Shown here: positions 1 to 8,777 of the stretch, piece after piece | Position numbering within the stretch: the first letter of the stretch is position 1 | Layout: each line of letters opens with the position of its first letter | NCBI GenBank assembly: GCA_944325505.1 | Contig: CALVAJ010000016.1 | Location: forward strand, 1 to 44,538 | From: an uncultured Bacteroidales bacterium | Lineage (GTDB): Bacteria; Bacteroidota; Bacteroidia; Bacteroidales; UBA932 | DNA: 44,538 bases | Reading direction: 5' to 3' | Made by a program: the position numbers and the translations under genes | Notes under the pieces: model-generated | Databases searched by the model: none | What the model was told of the DNA's origin: nothing | Seen by the model: only the letters and a program-made list of their open reading frames with translations

Positions 1-50
1 TCAAAGACCGATATGATTCTAGTGAACTGAATTTATTTAATTTTTAACCT

Positions 51-80
51 TGTCCATTTTTAGTGGACAGTAGTGGACAG
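51..80. repeat. short direct and inverted repeats of TGGACA near the left edge
   Basis: The decamer TAGTGGACAG occurs twice in tandem at 61-70 and 71-80. An upstream TGTCCA at 51-56 is the inverted partner of TGGACA at 64-69. The repeats lie in a non-coding stretch (1-114) downstream of the nqr terminator. They could be operator-like sites of a gene outside the window, or an end of a mobile element. No transposase is visible, so the role is unknown. Confidence 0.4.
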
Positions 81-114
81 GTCAGTAAAATAGAAGTTTC
101 TCCGTTAATATAAT

Positions 115-144
115 AAAAAGAAAGGATGGCAGCGCCATCCTTTC
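115..144 (-). terminator. Rho-independent terminator of the nqr operon
   Basis: A perfect 11-bp stem (arms 120-130 and 134-144) with a three-base loop is followed on the minus strand by a T-run (A-run at 115-119 on the given strand). It starts about 10 bases after the nqrF stop codon, so it closes the six-gene operon. Confidence 0.9.
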
Positions 145-153
145 TTCGTATCG

Positions 154-1419
154 TTATGCTCCGAAGTTATCGTAGAGCAGATTCTCTTTAGGAACTCCGA
201 GACTGTCAAGCAGATTCTCTACCGAAGCGGACATCATAGGAGGGCCGCACATAAGGTACAGACAGTCTTCCGGTGCTTCGTGGTTCTTCAGATAAGTCTC
301 GTAAAGAACATTGTGAACGAAGCCTGCAGTATAGGCGACATGTTTTGCATCTGCCTCAGGATCCGGTCTGTCAAGTGCCAGATGGAACTTGAAGTTAGGG
401 AATTCCTTCTCGATTTCGTGGTAGTCTTCGAGGTAGAATGCCTCTTTCAGGCTACGCGCTCCGTAGAAGAAGTTCACTTTCCTTGTAGTCTTTTCTGTCT
501 TGAACAGATGCATGATGTGGCTTCTCATAGGAGCCATACCTGCACCTCCGCCGACGAAGATGAGCTCCTGGTCTTCCGGAAGGTTGTCCGGCAGGAAGAA
601 CTCTCCGTAAGGACCTGAAATGGTCACCTTGTCTCCCGGTTTCAGAGAGTAGATATAAGAAGAGCAGATACCCGGGTTTACAGGAAGGAACTTCCTTGTG
701 GCCCTGTCGACAGGAGGAGTGGCGATACGCACGTTGAGCTTGATTATATCGCCTTCCGCAGGGTAGCAGGCCATCGAGTATGCACGGATGGTAGGGGTAG
801 GGTTGACCATCTTCAGGTCGAATACCCCCATCTTCTCCCAGTCTTCCCTGTATTCAGGATCCACATCGATATTCCTGTAGTCCACTGTGCAGGCCGGCAC
901 GTCTACCTGGATATATCCGCCTGACTTGAAGTGAAGATGCTCGCCTTCAGGAAGCTTTACTACGAACTCCTTGATGAATGTAGCCACGTTGTGGTTGGAC
1001 ACCACCTCGCACTCCCATTTCTTTACGCTGAGCGCTGAGTCTGCAATCTTGATTTTCAGGTTTTCCTTCACTTTTACCTGACATCCGAGCCTCCAGTGGT
1101 CGTTGATCTGCTTCCTGTTGAAGAAGCCTACTTCTGTAGGAAGGATAGTTCCGCCTCCTTCAAGCACCTGGCATTTGCACTGTCCGCAGCTGCCTTTTCC
1201 GCCGCAGGCAGAAGAAAGGAATATCTTCTGGTCTGCAAGGGTGGCAAGAAGCGATGAACCCGGAGTTACCTCGATTTCCTTCTTGCCGTCATTTATGCTG
1301 ATCTTGACTTTTCCGGCCGGTGTCAACTTGATCTTGACGAACAGAAGTACAGCCACCAGTAAGAGCGTGACAACGGTAATCGCTATCACAGCCGCAATTA
1401 TTGTAGTCATTAAATTCAT
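154..1419 (-). CDS. nqrF: Na+-translocating NADH:quinone reductase subunit F
   Basis: This is the NADH-oxidising subunit of the sodium-pumping NADH:quinone reductase (Na+-NQR). It passes electrons from NADH through FAD and a [2Fe-2S] centre into the membrane complex. A single N-terminal membrane helix (about residues 5-28) precedes a ferredoxin domain with the four expected cluster ligands Cys72, Cys78, Cys81 and Cys113. The flavin site RAYSMACYP and the nucleotide site GGGAGMAPMRSH follow, with CGPPMM near the C-terminus. The length of 421 aa fits the family (about 405-430). It is the last gene of nqrABCDEF, 18 bases after nqrE, and ends just before a strong terminator. The ferredoxin ligands and the linked NqrA-E genes exclude a free-standing oxidoreductase. 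Confidence 0.97.
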   Translation of the reverse strand: MNLMTTIIAAVIAITVVTLLLVAVLLFVKIKLTPAGKVKISINDGKKEIEVTPGSSLLATLADQKIFLSSACGGKGSCGQCKCQVLEGGGTILPTEVGFFNRKQINDHWRLGCQVKVKENLKIKIADSALSVKKWECEVVSNHNVATFIKEFVVKLPEGEHLHFKSGGYIQVDVPACTVDYRNIDVDPEYREDWEKMGVFDLKMVNPTPTIRAYSMACYPAEGDIIKLNVRIATPPVDRATRKFLPVNPGICSSYIYSLKPGDKVTISGPYGEFFLPDNLPEDQELIFVGGGAGMAPMRSHIMHLFKTEKTTRKVNFFYGARSLKEAFYLEDYHEIEKEFPNFKFHLALDRPDPEADAKHVAYTAGFVHNVLYETYLKNHEAPEDCLYLMCGPPMMSASVENLLDSLGVPKENLLYDNFGA

Positions 1420-1437
1420 ATTCCGTTGCCTCCAAGA

Positions 1438-2046
1438 TTAAAGTTGAATACCCATGAATGTCATGAACGCGATGGCCATCAGACCTACGGTAATGAACGT
1501 GATACCGAGTCCTTTGAGAGCGTCAGGCACGTGCGAGTATGCCATTTTTTCCCTGATGGCAGCCAGAGTCACGATAGCCAGGAACCAGCCTATGCCGGAG
1601 CCGAGAGCATATACCGTAGCTTCTCCGAAATTCACGAAATCCCTTTCCTGCATGAAAAGCGAACCACCGAGGATGGCGCAGTTCACGGCGATGAGCGGGA
1701 GGAAGATTCCGAGCTGCGAATACAGGGTAGGGGAGAATTTCTCCACCACCATCTCCACTATCTGGGTGATTGCAGCAACCACTGCGATGAATACGATGAA
1801 GCTCAGGAAGCTGAGGTCGAGGTCAGGAAATCCTGCCCAGGCAAGTGCGCCCGCCTTCAGTACATGCTCGTTGAGCAGGTAGTTGATAGGAAGGGTAATC
1901 AAAAGCACGAATATCACAGCTATACCCAAACCAGTCGCAGTCTTAACATTTTTCGATACCGCCAGATATGAGCACATGCCCAGGAAGTAGGCGAATATCA
2001 TGTTGTCAATGAAGATTGACTTTACGAATAAACTTATATATTCCAT
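1438..2046 (-). CDS. nqrE: Na+-translocating NADH:quinone reductase subunit E
   Basis: NqrE is an integral membrane subunit that, with NqrD, forms the central core of the Na+ pump and takes part in carrying electrons across the membrane. The 202-aa product is almost wholly hydrophobic with about six membrane segments. It has typical NqrE sequence, including [20 protein letters not shown] near the N-terminus and [11 protein letters not shown] in the middle. The cysteine in GMCSYLAVS corresponds to one of the conserved core cysteines of the NqrD/E pair. It sits between nqrD and nqrF in the standard order, with short spacers on both sides, and is surely co-transcribed with them. NqrE is related to RnfA, but the neighbours identify this copy as NQR. 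Confidence 0.97.
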   Translation of the reverse strand: MEYISLFVKSIFIDNMIFAYFLGMCSYLAVSKNVKTATGLGIAVIFVLLITLPINYLLNEHVLKAGALAWAGFPDLDLSFLSFIVFIAVVAAITQIVEMVVEKFSPTLYSQLGIFLPLIAVNCAILGGSLFMQERDFVNFGEATVYALGSGIGWFLAIVTLAAIREKMAYSHVPDALKGLGITFITVGLMAIAFMTFMGIQL

Positions 2047-2065
2047 GTCCGATTCGAGTTAGTTG

Positions 2066-2689
2066 TTATTTTTCCTGCAGGTCTTTCTGGATGCTTCTCT
2101 GGATCCAGACAATACATCCGAGCAGGATGAGTGCCATAGGAGGCAGAATTACCAGACCGTTGTCCATATATCCTGCATCATAGAATGACTGAGGGATTAT
2201 CCTTACGCCGAACAGTGTGCCTGATCCAAGAAGTTCGCGAACGAACGCCACGACTACCAGAATGAGTGCATATCCGGCCCCGTTAGCAAGTCCGTCGAGG
2301 AGTGACGGAATCGGCTTGTTCCCCAGAGCGTATGCTTCGATACGCCCCATCACGATACAGTTCGTGATGATAAGTCCGACATATACCGACAGCGCCTTGC
2401 TTGTACTGTACATATATGCTTTCAGGACCTGGTCGACCAGGATTACCATCAGTGCGACTACCACAAGCTGCACGATAATCCTGATACGGTTCGGAATGGA
2501 GTTTCTCATGAGAGAAACCACGAAACTTGACAGTCCTGTCACAATGGTCACTGAAATACCCATTACCAGGGCTCCTTCCAGCTGTACGGTCACTGCCAGT
2601 GATGAACAGATACCCAGGACGAGAACCGTTACAGGGTTGCCCTTGAATATCGGTTTGAGCAATACTTCTTTATAATCGATTTTTGCCAT
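2066..2689 (-). CDS. nqrD: Na+-translocating NADH:quinone reductase subunit D
   Basis: NqrD is the partner membrane subunit of NqrE in the Na+-NQR core. The 207-aa protein has about six hydrophobic segments. It carries the family signatures NPVTVLVLGICSSLAVT near the N-terminus and ITNCIVMGRIEAYA in the middle, each with a cysteine at the conserved place. The C-terminal segment LPPMALILLGCIVWIQRS ends in a charged tail. It is paralogous to RnfE, but its position between nqrC and nqrE fixes the assignment. The gene lies 16 bases after nqrC and 19 before nqrE. Confidence 0.97.
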   Translation of the reverse strand: MAKIDYKEVLLKPIFKGNPVTVLVLGICSSLAVTVQLEGALVMGISVTIVTGLSSFVVSLMRNSIPNRIRIIVQLVVVALMVILVDQVLKAYMYSTSKALSVYVGLIITNCIVMGRIEAYALGNKPIPSLLDGLANGAGYALILVVVAFVRELLGSGTLFGVRIIPQSFYDAGYMDNGLVILPPMALILLGCIVWIQRSIQKDLQEK

Positions 2690-2705
2690 TGATTAGTCCT
2701 CCTTA

Positions 2706-3536
2706 TTATTCTGCTGTTTGTGTCTGGCCGGAAACCTCTTCTGCAGCTGCAGGAACTTCCTGACTGACAGTCGACAGTGTCTTGAGATATGGCTCATAGT
2801 ATTTTGCCCACAGGTTGATGCTGCGTCCGAGTGCCTGTGAAGTGATCGTGGCACCGCTGATGGCGTCCACAGCATGAGGGTTGGCTGAATTGTCCCCTTT
2901 GAGGACTGCGAACATGTCGTTGCCGGTATTGAAGGACTTGCCTTTGAACTCCTCGCAGAACGGTTCGTCGGCAATCTTCGCACCCAGACCAGGAGTCTCT
3001 CCCTTGTGGTCGAATACTGCTCCTCCGATAGTCTTTCCGTCCTCAGCCAGAGCGACATATCCCCAGATAGGGCCCCAGAGCCCGGCTCCGTAGCAAGGGA
3101 TTACCGTTATGGTCTTGCCGTTTATGTCGAAGACATAGACCGGCAACTGGAGCTCTCCGAGCAGATCCGTATTGCCTTCTTCCAGCTTTTTCATCAGATC
3201 GTTCTGTTTCTTGAGGTCGGAAGTAGTGGATACCTGTATGTCATTCAGGTTTTCCTTCCCGATATTCATTTCACCGACTTTCTTGCCGTTGCCGTCAACG
3301 AAGAAAGCTTCTTTGGCTTTCTCGGAGTACATTTTCATGACGTCGGTCCCTTCGGTGATAGTCACATTCCCGTCAGCCTTTGAGGCCGCACTGAGAAGTT
3401 TTGTTATAGTCTCCTTCTTGACGTTCTCGTTCTGCATAGGCTGGAGAATCATGGCTACAAAAGCAAGAATCGCTGCAACCAGAATGACGAGAACGGCCGA
3501 ATAGATGACTGTATATGTATTACCGTTTGTATTCAT
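2706..3536 (-). CDS. nqrC: Na+-translocating NADH:quinone reductase subunit C
   Basis: NqrC carries a covalently bound FMN and relays electrons within the Na+-NQR complex. One N-terminal membrane helix (about residues 9-30) is followed by a periplasmic domain. The flavinylation motif SGAT lies in DAISGATITSQALG, with the FMN-accepting threonine at about residue 230. The upstream GLGAKIADEPFCEEFKGK is typical of FMN-binding NqrC/RnfG domains. At 276 aa it is slightly longer than some homologues because of an acidic, Ala/Glu-rich C-terminal tail after the FMN domain. Threonine flavinylation needs an ApbE-type flavin transferase, which is not encoded in this window. Confidence 0.97.
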   Translation of the reverse strand: MNTNGNTYTVIYSAVLVILVAAILAFVAMILQPMQNENVKKETITKLLSAASKADGNVTITEGTDVMKMYSEKAKEAFFVDGNGKKVGEMNIGKENLNDIQVSTTSDLKKQNDLMKKLEEGNTDLLGELQLPVYVFDINGKTITVIPCYGAGLWGPIWGYVALAEDGKTIGGAVFDHKGETPGLGAKIADEPFCEEFKGKSFNTGNDMFAVLKGDNSANPHAVDAISGATITSQALGRSINLWAKYYEPYLKTLSTVSQEVPAAAEEVSGQTQTAE

Positions 3537-3549
3537 ACCTTATATATAA

Positions 3550-4740
3550 TTAAGCGACTTTAACTTTTTTAGCCCTTCTGCCCAGCGAAGCCTCGATTAC
3601 ATAGTGGTCGATGAGCGGAGCGAATGTATTCATGAGCAGGATGGCGAGCATCATACCCTCGACATATCCCGGGTTGAAGAGTCTTACTGTCACTGTGAGT
3701 GCTCCTACCAGGAATCCGTATATCCATTTTCCTGTCTCGGTCTGGGCTGAAGTTACAGGGTCCGTTGCCATGAATACCGTACCGAAAGCGAATCCGCCGA
3801 GAACCAGATGGTAGTATGCTGGCATCTCCATGGCCGGCGTGCCGCCGATTGCATTGCACAGGCCGCCGATAGCAAGAGCTCCGATAACCGATGAAAGCAT
3901 GATCTTCCAGCTTGCCACTCCGGTCCAGATAAGGATTACCGCACCGATGAGGATAGCGATAACTGAAGTTTCACCGACAGCTCCCGGAATAGTACCGATG
4001 AAAAGGTCCATGAATGATGTCCCTGCATCAGCAAGGCCCTGGACTCCGCCTGCACCTGCGTGTACGAGAGGAGTCGCTCCGGAAAATGCGTCGGCAAGAC
4101 CGTTGCCGCTCTGGAAAGCGGTCCCGTCAGTCAGATATCTTGTCACACCGCCTGTCCAGATGGTGTCGCCAGACATCTTGCTCGGATAGGAGAAGAACAG
4201 GAATGCGCGGCACAGGAGTGCAGGGTTCCAGATGTTCATGCCGGTACCGCCGAATACCTCTTTGCCGATGATGACGGCAAATGCAACTGCGATGGCGAGC
4301 ATCCAGAGAGGGACGTCTACCGGTACTATAAGAGGAATGAGCATACCTGAAACGAGGAATCCCTCGTTTACCTCATGTCCCCTTATCTGAGCTGATATGA
4401 ACTCGATTGCAAGACCTACGACGTATGCCACGACATACAGAGGAAGAACCCTGAGGAATCCGTACCATACCATCTGCCAGAAGCCCCAGCCGAGGTCGAA
4501 TGCTATATTATGCTGGTAACCTACGTTCCATATACCGAAAAGGGCGCATGGTACGAGGGCTACCACTACTGTTATCATTATTCTCTTCAGATCGACACTG
4601 TCCCTTACGTGAGAACCTTTGAGGGTCACGGTATTCGGAACATAAAGGAATGACTCGAAAGCGTCGAAGGTCGAATGAAGGAATCCGAATTTTCCGCCTT
4701 TCTCGAATGACGGTTTGATTTTATCGATAAATTTTCTCAT
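3550..4740 (-). CDS. nqrB: Na+-translocating NADH:quinone reductase subunit B
   Basis: NqrB is the large membrane subunit that binds a second covalent FMN, riboflavin and the quinone. The protein has about ten membrane helices. The flavinylation motif SGAT occurs in ADAFSGATPLVH, with the threonine at residue 226 counted from an upstream GTG, or 223 from the chosen ATG. The RGHEVNEGFLVSGMLIPLI segment and the MATDPVTSAQT segment near the C-terminus are characteristic of NqrB/RnfD. I chose the ATG at 4740. A GTG three codons upstream (4749) is also in frame, but the purine-rich AGTGGAAG between nqrA and the ATG looks like upstream untranslated sequence. It begins 12 bases after nqrA. Confidence 0.95.
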   Translation of the reverse strand: MRKFIDKIKPSFEKGGKFGFLHSTFDAFESFLYVPNTVTLKGSHVRDSVDLKRIMITVVVALVPCALFGIWNVGYQHNIAFDLGWGFWQMVWYGFLRVLPLYVVAYVVGLAIEFISAQIRGHEVNEGFLVSGMLIPLIVPVDVPLWMLAIAVAFAVIIGKEVFGGTGMNIWNPALLCRAFLFFSYPSKMSGDTIWTGGVTRYLTDGTAFQSGNGLADAFSGATPLVHAGAGGVQGLADAGTSFMDLFIGTIPGAVGETSVIAILIGAVILIWTGVASWKIMLSSVIGALAIGGLCNAIGGTPAMEMPAYYHLVLGGFAFGTVFMATDPVTSAQTETGKWIYGFLVGALTVTVRLFNPGYVEGMMLAILLMNTFAPLIDHYVIEASLGRRAKKVKVA

Positions 4741-4752
4741 AACTTCCACTCT

Positions 4753-6111
4753 TTAAGCCATTTCTTTCATCATGAGGTCTATGCCGTCCGAAAGGATGGA
4801 CTGGATTTCGATCTTTGACGGGCATACATACTCGCAGAGGGCGAGATCCTCCTCGAGGACTTCGTATATGCCGAACTTCTCCATCTTGTCGATGTCCCCT
4901 GCAAGGCAGGCCTTGATGAGGTAGACAGGATATATGTCCATAGGAAGCACTTTCCCGTAGACATCCGACATGACGAAAGCACGCGGTCCTCCGTGGAGGT
5001 TCGTGTCCATATCGTATTTCTTTCCTGGGGTAAGCCATGAAAAATATGTGTGGGAGAAGCTGAAAAGACTGGTCCTGAATGGTTTTGCCCATCCGAGCAT
5101 TTCATAGTGGTTGCCTTCTTCGATCAATGTCACCTGGTTGTCATGGAAGCCGAGGAAACCCTGCTCTCCGACATTCTTTCCGGTGAGTACATCTCCGCTG
5201 ATGAACCTTACGCTGCTTTTGCCGTCCTTGCAGAAGTCGGCGATGCTTTCCATAGGCATGCCTGCGATTCCCTGCACATAGCAAGGATCGTTTGCCTCGG
5301 GACCAGAGACCGCCACCAGACGGGAGAGGTCATATTTGCCGGTGTTGAACAGCTTGCCGATTGCCGCAAGCATAAGAGGCGATACGGTCCATACAGTTTC
5401 CCCTTTCAGGATAGGGGAGATGTGGTGAATCTGTACTCCTACGTTTCCTGCGGGGTGCTTTCCGGAGAATACATGGAAAGTGACATTCTCCAGCTTGTGG
5501 AAAGGCGTTCCGGAGTAGTTTTCGCTGTTGAGAGAAACATGGACGCCTCCGTCGGTCAGTTTGGCGATTGCATTGACAGCCGTCTGGATGTTTTCCATTT
5601 CATCCTTGAACACATACTCTGCGCATGCTGCCAGAGGGGCTGTAGAGAAAGCGGATACGAAAATTGCCTTAGGCCGGATTTCAGGATTTGCGATGATGCC
5701 GTAAGGTCTCTGGATGAAAGCAGGCCACAGACCGCTCTTCAGCAGTGCATCCTTGATTTCATCGGCGCTGAGACCGGAAACCTTCCTGGCTCCGAAATCG
5801 ACATACTCCTGAGTTTCGTCAGCCTTGATACGGACTTCAAGCAACTTTCTTTTTTCTCCTCTGACGATTTCCGCAACGGTCCCGCTTACAGGGGAAGCGA
5901 ACAGAATCTCAGGGGATTTCTTGTCAGCCAGTACAGGAGATCCGGCCATCACCTTGTCGCCTTCCCTGACCAGCAGTCTCGGCATGAGACCCCTGAAATC
6001 AGTGGGCTTTACGGCTACGACGTCAGGCTTGATCACCTTCCTGGTCTTCTGGACTGCAGTTCCCGAAATCGGGATGTCGAGTCCACGTTTTAAATCAATG
6101 TTGTTTGACAT
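4753..6111 (-). CDS. nqrA: Na+-translocating NADH:quinone reductase subunit A
   Basis: NqrA is the membrane-associated subunit on the cytoplasmic face of Na+-NQR, implicated in quinone interaction. The 452-aa product begins with the typical IDLKRGLDIPISG and has the barrel-sandwich-like region (about 35-100) containing LVREGDKVMAGSPVLADK and PVSGTVAEIVRG. Later signatures include LAGDIDKMEKFGIYEVLEEDLALCEYVCPSKIEIQSI. The C-terminal CEYVCPSK resembles RnfC cluster motifs but lacks the repeated CxxCxxCxxxCP sets, as expected for NqrA rather than RnfC. It is the first gene of the operon, so its upstream region should hold the operon promoter. Confidence 0.97.
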   Translation of the reverse strand: MSNNIDLKRGLDIPISGTAVQKTRKVIKPDVVAVKPTDFRGLMPRLLVREGDKVMAGSPVLADKKSPEILFASPVSGTVAEIVRGEKRKLLEVRIKADETQEYVDFGARKVSGLSADEIKDALLKSGLWPAFIQRPYGIIANPEIRPKAIFVSAFSTAPLAACAEYVFKDEMENIQTAVNAIAKLTDGGVHVSLNSENYSGTPFHKLENVTFHVFSGKHPAGNVGVQIHHISPILKGETVWTVSPLMLAAIGKLFNTGKYDLSRLVAVSGPEANDPCYVQGIAGMPMESIADFCKDGKSSVRFISGDVLTGKNVGEQGFLGFHDNQVTLIEEGNHYEMLGWAKPFRTSLFSFSHTYFSWLTPGKKYDMDTNLHGGPRAFVMSDVYGKVLPMDIYPVYLIKACLAGDIDKMEKFGIYEVLEEDLALCEYVCPSKIEIQSILSDGIDLMMKEMA

Positions 6112-6149
6112 TATAATAACCGTTTTTGAGTATTTTCAGAAAACCGCCG

Positions 6150-6157
6150 CGAATATA
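6150..6157 (-). promoter_or_regulatory. possible -7 element for the nqr operon
   Basis: The minus-strand octamer TATATTCG lies 39 bases before the nqrA start. It differs at one base from the Bacteroidota -7 consensus TAnnTTTG. No convincing -33 TTG is seen at the right spacing, so this is tentative. Confidence 0.35.
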
Positions 6158-6170
6158 ATCATTTTTTTCG

Positions 6171-6178
6171 TATTTTCG
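6171..6178 (+). promoter_or_regulatory. possible -7 element for the uvrD-like gene
   Basis: TATTTTCG, one base off TAnnTTTG, ends only 8 bases before the ATG at 6187. If used, the message would be almost leaderless. It faces the putative nqr promoter in the 75-base divergent spacer. Confidence 0.35.
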
Positions 6179-6186
6179 CGCCCATT

Positions 6187-8640
6187 ATGGACAACAATGC
6201 GAATACTATATTAGAAGGACTGAACAGCGAGCAGAAACGTGCTGTCAGTTGTGTGGACGGGCCGGTGCTTATAGTAGCGGGGGCGGGATCGGGAAAAACA
6301 AGGGTGCTTACCAGCAGGATAGCCTATATACTTGAAAAAGGGTGTCCTCCGGACAGGATTCTTGCATTGACATTTACCAAGAAGGCCGCTTCGGAGATGA
6401 AGGAGAGGATAGCTTTGATGGTAGGTGAGCGCAAGGCCAGACGTCTGGCCATGGGGACATTCCATTCCGTATTCATACGTTTCCTGAGGGAATTCGCAGA
6501 GAGTCTCGGATATCCTTCCGCATTTACCATATATGATACGGGAGATTCTACAAGTGCCATAAAAAGCTGCATCAAAGAGCTCCAGCTCGATGAAAAGGTG
6601 TATAAGCCCAAAGACGTGCTTTCGAGGATATCCATGGCCAAGAACAATCTGGTCACGCCGGAAGCCTACCGGCGCAATGCCTTGGCACAGCAGAACGACG
6701 CGGCATCCAGGAAGCCCCGGATATGCGATATCTACCAGCTTTATGCAGGCAAGTGCAGGCAGTCTGGGGTAATGGATTTCGACGATATCCTTCTGAACAT
6801 GAATATTCTCCTGAGGGACAACCCTGCCGCGCTGGAATCCGTCTCGTCCAGGTTCTCATATATAATGGTAGACGAGTACCAGGATACCAACTATGCGCAG
6901 TACCTTATATTGAAGAAATTGAGTGCGGCTCACCGCAATATCTGCGTGGTCGGGGACGATTCGCAGTCAATCTATGCGTTCAGGGGCGCGAAAATAGAGA
7001 ATATCCTTAATTTCCAAAAGGACTATCCGGATAACAGGACATTCCGTCTGGAGCAGAACTACCGTTCCACAAAGACAATAGTTGATGCGGCCAATTCCCT
7101 GATAGCACGCAACAGCGCCAGGATTCCAAAGAAATGCTACTCCGAAGGGGATGAAGGGGAGAAGATAAAGCTGATCAATGCATATACCGAGCAGGAGGAA
7201 GCGCTTCTGATAGCGTCTTCGATCATGTCCCGGATCAGATCCGATTCGGCCCAGTATCAGGATTTCGCAATCCTTTACAGGACAAATTCCCAGTCCCGGG
7301 CGCTTGAGGAGGCCCTGCGCAAGAGGAATCTTCCGTATGTGATATATTCCGGCAATTCGTTCTACGAAAGGGCCGAGGTCAAGGATATGATGGCCTATAT
7401 CAAGCTGGCCGTCAACCTGAATGATGACGAGTCGTTCAAAAGGGTCGTCAACAAGCCTGCGAGAGGTATCGGCGATACTTCTCTTGCAGCGTTGTCCGCC
7501 GCGGCCCTTGATAACGGATGCACCCTTTTCAAGGCCGTGTATCTCGAGAATCTGGAATCATACGGACTGAAGTCTGCGGCCATACAGAAATTAAGGGCGT
7601 TCTGCGACATGATGGGGCGCTTGTCTGCCAGGTCTTCATCTGAGGATGCAGGCGCGCTGGCCCTGTCCGTTGCACTGGATTCGGGCCTGCTGATGTTCTA
7701 TAAGAGCGACAACAGTATCGAAGGGCAGTCGCGCTCCTCCAATGTGGAGGAGCTGCTCAACAGTGTCAAGACCTTTGTCGAGGAACGCCAGAGCGAGTAT
7801 TTCGAGCAGATGCAGGCCGACGGGACCATAGGGGAAGGAGCGGAACTTTCTTCAGCGGATCTTCCGGTAGTGACATTGGATGAGTATCTTGAAAACGTTT
7901 CCCTGCTTTCCGCAGTCGACATGGAGGACGATGATGACGCAAGCAACCGCATAACGCTTATGACCGTCCACTCTTCCAAAGGTCTGGAGTTCCCGTATGT
8001 ATATGTCGCCGGAATGGAGGAGAATCTGTTTCCGTCAGGAGGGTCGATGGCTTCGGAAAACGACATAGAGGAGGAGCGGAGACTGTTTTATGTAGCCATT
8101 ACCCGTGCAAAGAGGGCCGTGCAGCTTTCGTTTGCGTCCACACGTATGCGTAACGGCAAGCATGAGTCCAATTCCCCGAGCCGCTTTATCCGGGAGATAG
8201 ACAGCAGGTATATAGCCAATCCGTTGACCAGGAATGAAGAAGATGCGGAAGACAGGCCGGTTCAGCATTCACCTTGGTCAGGTGTCCGGCAGTGGAACCG
8301 TTCAGGAACGGCATATTCTTACGGACGTTCTGGACCGGTGCGGAAAGAACCGTCCGTGGAAAAGCCGAGGGATACGGCCTCGGTGAAAGCCGGCTCCCCG
8401 AGAACGGTAACGGCTTTCAGAAAGCCGTCGGCTGCGGTTCCGCAGCGGCCGGTGGCGGACTTTGACCCTACACCGGTGCTTCAGCTGAAAGCCGGACAGA
8501 GAATCGAGCATAACAGGTTCGGCTACGGGAATATTCTCGAAATAACAGGCGGCCCGTCAGATCTGAAAGCGAGGATTTCCTTTGATGACTACGGAGAAAA
8601 GATACTGCTTCTCAAATATGCAAGGATAAGGGTCATATAA
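6187..8640 (+). CDS. UvrD/PcrA-type superfamily 1 DNA helicase
   Basis: An ATP-dependent 3'-5' DNA helicase of the UvrD/PcrA family, expected to act in nucleotide-excision or mismatch repair and in clearing replication obstacles. All SF1A motifs are visible: Walker A AGAGSGKT (residues 31-38), motif Ia LTFTKKAASEM, motif II DEYQDT (229-234), motif III VGDDSQSIYAFRGA, motif IV LEQNYRST, motif V TVHSSKGLEFPYVYVAG and motif VI RRLFYVAITRAKR. After the helicase core there is a low-complexity, Pro/Ser/Arg-rich linker (about 675-765). A small C-terminal domain, AGQRIEHNRFGYGNILEI onward, matches the Tudor-like end of PcrA. The length of 817 aa is normal. PcrA or UvrD would be acceptable names; Rep is less likely because of the C-terminal domain. 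Confidence 0.95.
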   Translation: MDNNANTILEGLNSEQKRAVSCVDGPVLIVAGAGSGKTRVLTSRIAYILEKGCPPDRILALTFTKKAASEMKERIALMVGERKARRLAMGTFHSVFIRFLREFAESLGYPSAFTIYDTGDSTSAIKSCIKELQLDEKVYKPKDVLSRISMAKNNLVTPEAYRRNALAQQNDAASRKPRICDIYQLYAGKCRQSGVMDFDDILLNMNILLRDNPAALESVSSRFSYIMVDEYQDTNYAQYLILKKLSAAHRNICVVGDDSQSIYAFRGAKIENILNFQKDYPDNRTFRLEQNYRSTKTIVDAANSLIARNSARIPKKCYSEGDEGEKIKLINAYTEQEEALLIASSIMSRIRSDSAQYQDFAILYRTNSQSRALEEALRKRNLPYVIYSGNSFYERAEVKDMMAYIKLAVNLNDDESFKRVVNKPARGIGDTSLAALSAAALDNGCTLFKAVYLENLESYGLKSAAIQKLRAFCDMMGRLSARSSSEDAGALALSVALDSGLLMFYKSDNSIEGQSRSSNVEELLNSVKTFVEERQSEYFEQMQADGTIGEGAELSSADLPVVTLDEYLENVSLLSAVDMEDDDDASNRITLMTVHSSKGLEFPYVYVAGMEENLFPSGGSMASENDIEEERRLFYVAITRAKRAVQLSFASTRMRNGKHESNSPSRFIREIDSRYIANPLTRNEEDAEDRPVQHSPWSGVRQWNRSGTAYSYGRSGPVRKEPSVEKPRDTASVKAGSPRTVTAFRKPSAAVPQRPVADFDPTPVLQLKAGQRIEHNRFGYGNILEITGGPSDLKARISFDDYGEKILLLKYARIRVI

Positions 8641-8707
8641 AAAAGCAGAAAGTTTTTTTACTCCTTTCATTAAAAAACGGAAAAAAGTTTAAGAAACGGA
8701 AAAAGTT

Positions 8708-8735
8708 CGGCTCCGGGTGTTTCCGGAGCCGTTTT
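8708..8735 (+). terminator. Rho-independent terminator after the uvrD-like gene
   Basis: A 9-bp perfect GC-rich stem (8708-8716 with 8723-8731), a loop GTGTTT and then TTTT. It lies 67 bases after the helicase stop. The A-rich spacer before it contains a near-duplicate AAACGGAAAAA motif. Confidence 0.88.
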
Positions 8736-8742
8736 CTCATTA

Positions 8743-8750
8743 TACTTTTG
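8743..8750 (+). promoter_or_regulatory. putative -7 element for the lipoprotein gene
   Basis: TACTTTTG fits TAnnTTTG and lies 27 bases before the ATG at 8778, directly after the preceding terminator. A -33 TTG at standard spacing would fall inside the terminator hairpin and is not evident. Confidence 0.4.
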
Positions 8751-8777
8751 GGCTTATGAACCGATAAATATTTGATT

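Noticed and set aside
5050-6093. 347-codon open frame on the plus strand
   Set aside because: It lies opposite nqrA, has no family motifs, and is full of His/Cys/Arg-rich anti-sense-like composition; nqrA is certain.
154-6111. Possibility that the six-gene cluster is an Rnf complex
   Set aside because: NqrA lacks RnfC cluster motifs, NqrF has the FAD/NADH and ferredoxin domains, and the gene order is nqrABCDEF.
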